DNA from: Prolixibacteraceae bacterium
Lineage (GTDB): Bacteria > Bacteroidota > Bacteroidia > Bacteroidales > Prolixibacteraceae
DNA length: 64,000 nucleotides
Direction: 5' to 3'
Assembly (NCBI GenBank): GCA_019720755.1
Contig: CP081303.1
Span: 372,001 to 436,000 of the forward strand
The translations under genes and the position numbers were made by a program. A model generated the notes under the pieces. The model had not been told where the DNA came from. It saw only the letters and a program-made list of their open reading frames with translations, and searched no databases. Positions 17,717-24,894 of this stretch are shown here, piece by piece. How positions within the stretch are numbered: position 1 is the stretch's first letter; every line of letters starts with the position of its first letter.

Positions 17717-18124
17717 GGGGTTGACTGGTTTTGACAGCGGGTAGAAGAGGTATGTAAGCATGTCGAGTTTTGTATATTTGACTCGTTAATCCTAAGTGTA
17801 CAAACTTTTTAATTGGCGAAAATAACTTTGCTCTTGCAGCTTAATCGAATTATAGTAGATTCAAGCACCCTTTATGGGCGTTCGGTATAAGATACTGAAA
17901 CAAGACACTTCTCTAGTGCCCACGTCACGAGGCGGCTAGGTTCAGAGGTGCTAAAATATCGAGACTAGTTGAAAGATTGTCTCGTCCTTTCAGCGAATTT
18001 AAGAGTCTAAGGTGTTTGTCGGTCGCCTTGATCCAGCAAATATTCGAAAATTAAGTCAGGGCTAAGCGTGTAGAAAGCATATTGCTTCCTTGTTTGGACG
18101 AGGGTTCGAATCCCTCCAACTCCA
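17717..18124 (+). ncRNA. ssrA: transfer-messenger RNA (tmRNA)
   Basis: The 5' end GGGGTTGACTGG and the 3' end with T-arm GGTTCGAATCC and CAACTCCA are the tRNA-like halves; GGGGTTG pairs with CAACTCC over 7 bp. The tag frame at 17815-17844 reads GGC GAA AAT AAC TTT GCT CTT GCA GCT TAA, that is GENNFALAA-stop, close to other Bacteroidota tags. It rescues stalled ribosomes with SmpB and marks products for proteolysis. The genome has ACCC after the stem, so the terminal CCA is probably added after processing. Confidence 0.97.
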
Positions 18125-18129
18125 CCCAG

Positions 18130-18170
18130 AAGAAAGTCAGTTAGTGTTAACTAGCTGACTTTCTTGTTTT
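18130..18170 (+). terminator. terminator of the tmRNA gene
   Basis: AAGAAAGTCAG pairs perfectly with CTGACTTTCTT (11 bp) and is followed by G and five T. Confidence 0.9.
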
Positions 18171-18564
18171 TACATCTTTTCTTTTTCTTCAAAAAACGCT
18201 CTTTTTACGTCAAAAACAGCATGTTTTGATACCCATATGATACCCACTTTATTAGCAATAAGCTTTATCGATAAAATTATATCCTTCTGAACTCATTTTA
18301 TTAGGGCTGTTTGTAAAGCTGAAAGATCTATTCATTGATATCTGCCCAACCTGAAAGTGCTAAATATTATCGACTATATATAGATCCTTCAGTTGTATAA
18401 TGGGCTGCAAGTCCGCTCCGTTTTATTTTATGAATAATGGCATTGCTGAACTTGCGATATAGAGATTTTAATCTTTTGTCTTGATAATCCAATCAAGAAG
18501 GGTTGTAGTCAGACGAATTATATTAATGATAATGGATGTTCTAAGAAGAACTAAAAGATGTAAT
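18171..18564. other. intergenic DNA between tmRNA and an ISL3 element
   Basis: No gene recognised. It includes a repeated GATACCCA-type word (about 18220-18242) and otherwise AT-rich sequence with scattered stops on both strands. As tmRNA 3' ends are common integration sites, this may be the scar of a lost element, but I see no second copy of the tmRNA 3' end. Confidence 0.35.
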
Positions 18565-19924
18565 TTGCAAAATAGTTTTTACAAAAAAGGCTATTTTGTG
18601 GTTCTTCCATGAATTGCGTATATGAACAAAAAGACTGGTAAACATATTCTATAGTTATTTCTTATATAAAACGCTATAGACTATGAATACCAGTAGTATA
18701 TATCATTGTTTAGGATTACAAGACCAGCAATTATTATCCACATCCTATGTTGGAGATACCATCCAACTTAAAGTTAAAACAAAAAAAGACAAACTACGTT
18801 GTAGTCGCTGTAAAAGAATGCATGTTATTTGTTGTGGAGTTGTTGAACGTAGTTTCAAGGGGCCAATGATAGGCAAAAAGAAGTGCGTTATTATCATAGA
18901 TGTTCAACGCCTTTATTGCAAGAAATGCAAGATCGTACGTCAGGAACATTTAAGGTTTGCAAAAGAGCAGAAGTCCTATATTCGATCTTTAGAGAAGATG
19001 GTTTTACTTCTCTCTTCTCATATGACGATTCAATCAATCAGTCGACTTTTAGACCTTAACTGGAATATTGTAAAAGATATCATTAAGTCTCACTTAAAAT
19101 CAAAATATCATTCTCCTGGGCTAAAGGGGGTGAAACATATTGCTATCGATGAATTCGCAGTGAGGAAGGGACATGTATACATGACTTGTGTATATGACTT
19201 AGATAAAGGAGTCGTTTTGCATGTAGGGAAAGGTAAAGGTTCCGAATCATTGGTTCCATTTTGGAAACGAATAAAGATCAATAAAGTCCAAATAGAATCT
19301 GTTGCTATTGATATGTCAGCTGCCTATATCCTTTCAGTAAAGACCAATGCACCTAAAGCTACTATGGTATTTGACCATTTCCATATAATAAAGAAACTAA
19401 ATGAGACTATAAGTAAAATTAGAAGAGATCTTTACAACAAAGAGAAGGATAAGGTTATCAAGAAAAGTTTAAAAGGAAGTCGTTGGCTATTGTTAAAGAA
19501 CCCAGAGAATCTCAACCTTCAGAAAGGGGAAGACTCAAGACTTGAAAAAGTATTAGAAACGAATACCACCTTGTTTTACGCATATTATTTGAAAGAAGAA
19601 TTGAGAGAATTATGGAATCAAGATAATATTAGAGACGCTTCAAAATTACTTAAACAATGGATAGAAGAGGCAAATGAGACTGAAATCCCTCAGCTTAAGA
19701 AAATGGTAGAACTATTGACCAAACACAAAACAGGAATTCTAAATTGGTATAAGTGCAATATCTCCACGGGGCCTTTAGAAGGAATAAATAACAAGATTAA
19801 AACCTTAAAAAGACAAGCATATGGCTATCGTGACTTAGATTTTTTTATGTTAAAAATAAAAGCAATGCATCAAGATATATACGCAAAATGTGGATGAACC
19901 ATATTTGTAAAAACTATTTTACAA
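18565..19924 (+). mobile_element. ISL3-family insertion sequence
   Basis: Terminal inverted repeats: the left end starts TTGCAAAATAGTTTTTAC (18565) and the right end is its inverse, finishing at 19924, 20 of 21 positions matching. It encloses one full transposase gene. The 8-bp flanks (left GATGTAAT region, right TATGGGAC) do not match, so no target duplication is seen. The insertion may be old or rearranged. Confidence 0.85.
18683..19897 (+). CDS. ISL3-family transposase
   Basis: 404 residues, complete. An N-terminal zinc-ribbon type region has paired cysteines (LRCSRCKRMH and YCKKCKIV), followed by a helix-turn-helix. The DDE domain contains HIAIDEFAVRKGHVYMTCVYD (first Asp), VAIDMSAAY and VFDHFHIIK (second Asp), and GPLEGINNKIKTLKRQAYGYRD (Glu). 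It cuts and moves the surrounding IS. The length and all motifs look intact, so it is probably functional. Confidence 0.93.
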   Translation: MNTSSIYHCLGLQDQQLLSTSYVGDTIQLKVKTKKDKLRCSRCKRMHVICCGVVERSFKGPMIGKKKCVIIIDVQRLYCKKCKIVRQEHLRFAKEQKSYIRSLEKMVLLLSSHMTIQSISRLLDLNWNIVKDIIKSHLKSKYHSPGLKGVKHIAIDEFAVRKGHVYMTCVYDLDKGVVLHVGKGKGSESLVPFWKRIKINKVQIESVAIDMSAAYILSVKTNAPKATMVFDHFHIIKKLNETISKIRRDLYNKEKDKVIKKSLKGSRWLLLKNPENLNLQKGEDSRLEKVLETNTTLFYAYYLKEELRELWNQDNIRDASKLLKQWIEEANETEIPQLKKMVELLTKHKTGILNWYKCNISTGPLEGINNKIKTLKRQAYGYRDLDFFMLKIKAMHQDIYAKCG

Positions 19925-19925
19925 T

Positions 19926-19994
19926 ATGGGACGGAAAGCTATTGTATTATTGCCAAAACATAAGCGAATTTTAATAGAGCTAGGAGAGAATATT
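19926..19994 (+). pseudogene. N-terminal stub of an XRE-type regulator (antitoxin-like)
   Basis: MGRKAIVLLPKHKRILIELG followed by ENI is the usual opening of small Bacteroidota/Proteobacteria XRE antitoxin-type regulators (LPKH-x-x-IL-x-x-LGENI). The frame then leaves the family at about 19994, where the IS3 element begins, and stops at 20015. The ATG begins two bases after the ISL3 end, so the gene is trapped between two insertions. No remainder is seen after the IS3 element. Confidence 0.55.
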
Positions 19995-20041
19995 ATAATA
20001 CCCTCGATTTACTGAACCAACTTTCATAAACAATTAATGTA

Positions 20042-20884
20042 TTATGCCACTTTACTATAGAGCTCAAATGGTTTTTTTCTATTAATTCCTTGGTGTGCTC
20101 TGTAATGGTAATGTTCTAACCAATTCTGTATACCTTTGTATAAGGCTATTCCATCAGAAGGTGGATTGATATAAATGTAATCATATTTGATTGTTCTCCA
20201 AAACCGTTCGATATAGATGTTATCCAGAGCTCTACCTTTACTGTCCATACTTATGGCGATACAATACTCTTTTAATATATTTAAATAAGCTTCTGAAGTA
20301 AACTGACTACCTTGATCACTATTAAGTATTTCAGGCTTACCATGCTTCTCTACTGCATTCTTTACAACATCTATACTTGCAGATGCATCAAGAGAGTTTG
20401 ATAAATTCCAACCTACAATATATCGACTAAAAACATCAATAATTGCTGTCATGTACATAAAACCTTTTAGAAGTGGAATATATGTAATATCTATTTGCCA
20501 GACCTGATTTCTCCTTGTGACATTCAATCCATTTAACAAATATGGATAGATATTCTTGTCTTCTCTTTTTTTCGTTAGATTCTTTCGTGGATAGATAGGT
20601 CTAATTCTTGCTTTTCGCATCAACCTTCTTACACGTTCATATGATGCAGATAACCCATTATCTTGTAACATCGACTGCATTCGAATAACTCCAAATGTTG
20701 GATATTCCATAATACACTTATCCATTAGATCCATTATCTCAATATTCTCATCAGATTCTCCTTTGGACTTATAATAGTAGCTCGATCTAGAAACATCTAA
20801 AATGTTACACTGTTGACGAATACTAAGAGGAGACTCTCTTTCAATGAGAAGATCTATATTTATAGATCCTCGAAGAGATTTAAG
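20042..20884 (-). CDS. IS3-family transposase OrfB (frameshift-expressed)
   Basis: Integrase-core transposase. HTH_21 region: LLIERESPLSIRQQCNILDV, then SRSSYYYKSKG. The rve core contains QVWQIDITYIPL (first Asp), ILNSDQGSQFTS (second Asp) and NIYIERFWRTIKYD (Glu). The C terminus HYHYRAHQGINRKKP is typical. The first ATG in frame is at 20734, but the frame is open and family-like back to 20884, just at the A9 slip site shared with OrfA. Production as a fused OrfAB by -1 frameshifting is therefore expected. All catalytic residues are present. Confidence 0.88.
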   Translation of the reverse strand, partial: LKSLRGSINIDLLIERESPLSIRQQCNILDVSRSSYYYKSKGESDENIEIMDLMDKCIMEYPTFGVIRMQSMLQDNGLSASYERVRRLMRKARIRPIYPRKNLTKKREDKNIYPYLLNGLNVTRRNQVWQIDITYIPLLKGFMYMTAIIDVFSRYIVGWNLSNSLDASASIDVVKNAVEKHGKPEILNSDQGSQFTSEAYLNILKEYCIAISMDSKGRALDNIYIERFWRTIKYDYIYINPPSDGIALYKGIQNWLEHYHYRAHQGINRKKPFELYSKVA

Positions 20885-21159
20885 TTTTTTTTTAGAAACT
20901 CATTCTCCATTTCCAAGCGTCCAATCTTAGAGTACAGCTCGTCTTTATTGATAGAATCATCTTTCTCTCTATTCTTTTGAGTAAAAACAATACTACTGTT
21001 AGACAGGAACTCTTGTTTCCATTTGGATATTTGGTTCACATGTAGTTCATAGCGTAAAGCTAACTCTTGCAAGCTTTCTCGCTCTTTTAGTGCCTCTATT
21101 ACTACCTTAGATTTAAATGAGGAACTAAATTTCCGACGACTTATTTTCAATGTTCCCAT
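20860..21159 (-). CDS. IS3-family transposase OrfA
   Basis: 99 residues. Helix-turn-helix of the HTH_8/IS3 type: RRKFSSSFKSKVVIEALKER, then LQELALRYELHVNQISKWKQEFL, followed by a leucine-zipper-like helix (YSKIGRLEMENEFLKKN). It binds the IS ends. It ends 25 bp past the start of the OrfB frame. The overlap holds A9 followed by C (20885-20893 on the complementary strand), a classical -1 slip site. Confidence 0.88.
   Translation of the reverse strand: MGTLKISRRKFSSSFKSKVVIEALKERESLQELALRYELHVNQISKWKQEFLSNSSIVFTQKNREKDDSINKDELYSKIGRLEMENEFLKKNLNLFEDL
20885..20893 (-). promoter_or_regulatory. -1 programmed frameshift site in the IS3 element
   Basis: On the minus strand nine A are followed by C. 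A -1 slip here joins OrfA (ending ...EFLKK) to OrfB (K-LKSLRGSINIDLLIER), which continues with no stop. Confidence 0.7.
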
Positions 21160-21389
21160 AACTCTTAATTTAAGAATTAAAATTCAATTAAGAAAGTGGT
21201 GCTAAAATGTAGGAGTATTATAGTTTACAGTAATCGATATTGTTTAATCCACTATTGTGTTGTGCTTCTATGAGATCAAACATCTGTGCTTTTTTACGCA
21301 TCTATTTCTTCTTTTTGATTATGATTCAAAAGTAGAAGGCTTTAAAACAATGCACAAGATGTGAATAACCGAACGCTTACGTTGCACAG

Positions 21390-21929
21390 ATGACGATACG
21401 TGCAGAGTCAATAAACGGAAAGGTCAAGTCTAAGGTTCAAAATATTGAGACATACTATGTTCCCTTTGATGAGTTACCAATAAAAAAAATAAGCACTTCA
21501 TCTTGGTTATGCACAAAAGTCAACTCTAATGCAGGAGGGGTATATGATATCAAAAAAGTTTGGGATGGCAATCCGAATACATTTTGGAGTTCAAGTTGGA
21601 AGCCATTTTACCCGTTACCTTACGTTATTGAAATTGATATGCAAAAGAAATATGATATCCGTAAAGTTGTGTTGCAGCAGCGTCCAAAAATGAAAGATCT
21701 AACAAAACTAACAATCGATTTAAGTGAAGATGGAGAGAATTGGGTAAATCTAGGAGAATTTACAAAAGGAAATATCTTCAATCAAGAACTAGGCGGAAAA
21801 GATGAATTAGTTTATAAAAAGGGATTTTTCTTTGGGCAATTTCTTAGAATTACTATACCTGAAAGTGGCCGAGGTGGAGGAAAAACAAGTGTTTGTATTG
21901 CTGAAATTGAAGTGCATGCTTTACAGTGA
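21390..21929 (+). pseudogene. orphan C-terminal fragment with an F5/8 type C (discoidin) domain
   Basis: 179 codons. It starts mid-protein: MTIRAESINGKVKSKVQN looks like the strand-rich linker or chitobiase C-terminal-type module found before discoidin domains in glycosidases. In frame, PNAYVAQ precedes the ATG before a stop. A discoidin domain follows (VWDGNPNTFWSSSWKP, LPYVIEIDMQKKYDIRKV, LTIDLSEDGENWVNLG, FLRITIPESG). There is no signal peptide. It is probably the tail of a large exported glycosidase whose front was lost when the IS elements arrived. It keeps its own terminator. Confidence 0.7.
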
Positions 21930-21953
21930 TAATTAATTAGTAAATTGGTATAC

Positions 21954-21988
21954 CAGCCTACAATTGTATTTGTAGGCTGATTTTTTTT
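21954..21988 (+). terminator. terminator after the discoidin fragment
   Basis: CAGCCTACAA pairs with TTGTAGGCTG (10 bp), followed by A and eight T. Confidence 0.9.
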
Positions 21989-22233
21989 GTCGAATATTTA
22001 CCATATTTGGTCCCAAAGTATTTTATTTCATGATTATAAGTAGAATGATTGAGTGATAATTTCTAATTATAGATCCTATTGTGAATTAACTTAAATAATT
22101 GGAATAATAACATTCTGGAGGAGAAATGGATATCTCGGAGTAAATTGATAGTTCCAAATTTTTAATATATGGCATAGTAATTGTTAAATAATATTTGAAA
22201 TACTTAATTGTCTAATCCTAATAATGTTTGATT

Positions 22234-23490
22234 ATGAATAAACTTGTGCTAATATTTTCCTTTCTTATTGTTGCGATTGGGTGTACCAAGAATGATGATA
22301 GTGTTGGTCCTGTAATTGATTCTAATAAGAATACTGGTTCATTGCAGTTTGATGAAGTGGATAAACAACTCATCAAAACAACTTTAGATCATGCTTATCA
22401 TTATATAGATGGAGATAAAGAGATGTATATCTTGACAAATTATGATTATACAAGCATGAACGAACGTCTTACAAGCAACCATCTGTTACAAGTCGTTATT
22501 TCAGGAACACGAGAGGATGAATCTACCTCATATCATAAAGTGGAGATGATCTCAAAAGGGGATAAAAAGGAATTAACTGCTTCATATTATCCTGTTTTAG
22601 ACCAGGGATTTTGGAGTGCGAAATATAGCTGCAATTCGACTGTATTTACAAGTACATCAAATGAGGTCAATGATGAAATTACGTATCAATCTTTTGGTTT
22701 TGAATTCGAATCGGCAACATGCGAAACTTACTTTCAAAAGAAAATGGTCGATATAACCATAGATTATAAAGGAAAAGTGATAGAGTTATCCCCAAACCAG
22801 TGTCCTAAAACAGATGTTCAAGAGGCTATGGTAGGGAACCCTCTTTTTAGTGTAAAGGGAGATGCCAAGATAAAAGATTTCGTACTTTGGGATTATTATT
22901 ATTTAGGGTTATCACACCATGAAGGGCAAAATGGTACTTCTCAAATCGATCTTGTGAATTTCGATAACCAAGGACATGTAGTTGAAACTATTCCTTCATT
23001 AGGAAATGTTGGAAGAGGTCATTTTGGTATGGATATAGGTAAATTATGGATAGGTCTTTATAAAGGACCATCTTTTATCTGGAGAGAGTGGAATCAAACG
23101 AAGAAATCATTTGAAGATACTCCAGCATTTTGGTTCATCGGCTCAAAATTTGAGAAAATATCTGATGAAAAATTCTACACAATAGGATCTAATATAATCT
23201 CTCTTTATTCCGGTACTGATGTCGTTTCTCACTCCTTCGATAATTTCTCTGACAATGTTCTTTTTGTTTATAGAGATTTGGCGTGGAGTTTGATTGAAGA
23301 AGCTGGATATTATTATCTAGTTGGGTTTAATGATAAGTTAGAGTATAAACGTAGTGTTGTTCTAACAGGTATTGATAAGAGTGGAATGAGTGACTTTAAG
23401 ATTGAGTCGATTCGTCCAGACAATAAGGGGGCTTTGATTGCTCTAGATAACCACAACAATTTCTATCCTATTTCTGTCGATAAATTTTAA
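22234..23490 (+). CDS. lipoprotein of unknown function
   Basis: 418 residues. ATG 22234 gives MNKLVLIFSFLIVAIGC, a lipoprotein signal with Cys at 17; the frame also opens two codons earlier at TTG. The remainder is acidic and beta-rich, with repeated W/Y/F-containing strands (FWSAKYSCNSTVF, FVLWDYYYLGLSHH, IGKLWIGLYKGPSFIW) that may form a propeller-like fold. I do not recognise a domain. It stands alone between a terminator on each side. Surface or periplasmic location is inferred from the signal. Confidence 0.7.
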   Translation: MNKLVLIFSFLIVAIGCTKNDDSVGPVIDSNKNTGSLQFDEVDKQLIKTTLDHAYHYIDGDKEMYILTNYDYTSMNERLTSNHLLQVVISGTREDESTSYHKVEMISKGDKKELTASYYPVLDQGFWSAKYSCNSTVFTSTSNEVNDEITYQSFGFEFESATCETYFQKKMVDITIDYKGKVIELSPNQCPKTDVQEAMVGNPLFSVKGDAKIKDFVLWDYYYLGLSHHEGQNGTSQIDLVNFDNQGHVVETIPSLGNVGRGHFGMDIGKLWIGLYKGPSFIWREWNQTKKSFEDTPAFWFIGSKFEKISDEKFYTIGSNIISLYSGTDVVSHSFDNFSDNVLFVYRDLAWSLIEEAGYYYLVGFNDKLEYKRSVVLTGIDKSGMSDFKIESIRPDNKGALIALDNHNNFYPISVDKF

Positions 23491-23615
23491 TAATCTCCCC
23501 TGAACTGTCAACAATGATTAAGCAAAACATTCGTTTCTTAATCTAAATGGAATTGATTTGTATTTATGGCTGTTTGTCAATTCTAAAATTAAGCCATTAT
23601 TTGAGGTGATTATAT

Positions 23616-23660
23616 AACTCACTCTTTCAACGCATCGTTGAATTGAGTGAGTTTTTTTAG
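23616..23660 (+). terminator. terminator after the unknown lipoprotein
   Basis: AACTCACTC...TTCAACG pairs with CGTTGAA...GAGTGAGTT around a short loop and is followed by a T-run. The IS630 element begins directly after. Confidence 0.85.
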
Positions 23661-23730
23661 TTATAAGTAAGTCCACATAATTACAGATAGTTTTTTTTCA
23701 TGATTAAAATAGATGTTGTTTCTTTGAGAC

Positions 23731-24722
23731 ATGCGATATATAAAGTTAACACAGGATGCAGTTCTAAAACTAACTGCTCTATATGAACATTCAGACAACA
23801 AGGTGGAAAGAATGCGTTCACATTGCCTATTACTGTCCAATAGTCACTATTCTATGGTTGATATTTCAAGGATAATGGGAATATCTGTCATTACAGTATC
23901 ACGTCTATTTGACAAGTGGTTAGAATATAATTTTGATGCACTTAGGATTAAACAAGGAAGAGGAGCAAAGTGTAAATTAGCTGGATTCGATGATATAATC
24001 AAAGATTTAGTAAAAACAAATAATCGTAATCTATCTTATATACTTCATCATTTGAAAGAACATTATAATCTTACCATTTCAAAAGAGACTTTAATACGTT
24101 TTTTAAAAAGATCGGGTATGTATGGAAACGAGTCCGGCGATCACTCAAGACAAAACGGAATGATATAGACTTCCAACTAAAGCAACATCAACTAACAGAA
24201 TTACGTAAGTGTGAGGATTCAGGATACTTAGATTTATATTTCGTTGATGAAAGTCACTTTAGTCTAACTCCTTATGTTCCATATGCATGGCAGGACAAGA
24301 AGAGTCAAATATTACTTCCGTCATCAAGAAGTAAAGCTCTTAATGTTATAGGAGCAATGAATCGTAAAAATGAGATATTTTATGAAGTACATGAAACAAC
24401 AATTAATAGTGATATTTTGATCTCATTTATAGATAAGTTATGTAATCAGATAACAAAGAAAACAATACTAGTCCTTGATAATGCGCCTATTCATAGATCC
24501 AAAAAATTTAAAGCAAAAATAGAAGAATGGAATGCTTTAGATCTTTATATCTATTTTATTCCTCCATATTCTCCAGAACTTAATATCATAGAAATACTTT
24601 GGAAACACATCAAATACTTTTGGCTTGAGTTTAAAGCATATGAAAGCTACAATTCTCTGAAAAAATGTCTATTGGAAACACTAGGAGCATTTGGTTTAGA
24701 ACATACCATTAATTTTGCATGA
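23731..24722 (+). CDS. IS630-family transposase expressed through a -1 frameshift
   Basis: Two frames make one protein. Frame one (23731-24168) has the helix-turn-helix HYSMVDISRIMGISVITVSR and the link to ETLIRFLK. The DDE part follows in the -1 frame, with DLYFVDESHFSLTPY (first Asp), TILVLDNAPIHRSK (second Asp) and YFIPPYSPELNIIEILWKHIK (Glu). In frame one U UUU UUA stands in the correct phase at 24099-24105. A -1 slip there gives RFLKKIGYVWKRVRRSLKTK, which restores the family motif G-Y-x-WKRVRRSLK exactly. So this is probably programmed frameshifting, not decay. All three catalytic acids are present. Confidence 0.88.
24099..24105 (+). promoter_or_regulatory. -1 frameshift heptamer T TTT TTA in the IS630 gene
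   Basis: Codons CGT TTT TTA place the heptamer in X XXY YYZ phase. The -1 frame then reads AAA AAG ATC GGG TAT GTA TGG AAA and is colinear with IS630 transposases. Confidence 0.65.
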
Positions 24723-24851
24723 GTACTTACATCATAATAGATTGATGAAATGGTGTTTATGTAACGGTACAAGTACTGTATGTTTAATGGGAATAATCTA
24801 TCATGTGAAGTATTTCCAAAAATAGATCATATTCGAATCACTTAAGATTAA

Positions 24852-24890
24852 AAAGAGGGTAGAGGAATGAAATCCCCCTACCTTCTCAAT
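24852..24890 (-). terminator. terminator of the protease gene
   Basis: On the minus strand, GAAGGTAGGGG pairs imperfectly with CCTCTACCCTC and is followed by a T-run. It lies just after the protease stop. Confidence 0.7.
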
Positions 24891-24894
24891 GAGA

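Larger units (their letters stand above)
19994..21222 (-). mobile_element. IS3-family insertion sequence
   Basis: The ends share TATAATAC (left, 19994) and the inverse GTATTATA (right, ending 21222), with further imperfect pairing through ACTTTC. Two overlapping transposase frames lie inside on the minus strand. I could not define a target duplication. Confidence 0.8.
23665..24732 (+). mobile_element. IS630-family insertion sequence
   Basis: Ends show an imperfect inverted repeat: GTAAGTCCACATAA (from 23667) and, inverted, GTAAGTACTCATGC (24717-24730). The single transposase lies inside in two frames. The exact ends and the TA duplication are not certain. Confidence 0.75.

Noticed and set aside
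17717-18564. An integrated element with tmRNA-derived attachment sites
   Set aside because: No second copy of the tmRNA 3' end and no integrase gene was found in the window; only indirect signs remain.
24168-24357. IS630 gene as a plain pseudogene broken by a frameshift
   Set aside because: A correctly phased slippery heptamer exists and a slip there restores the family sequence exactly, so programmed frameshifting is the better reading.
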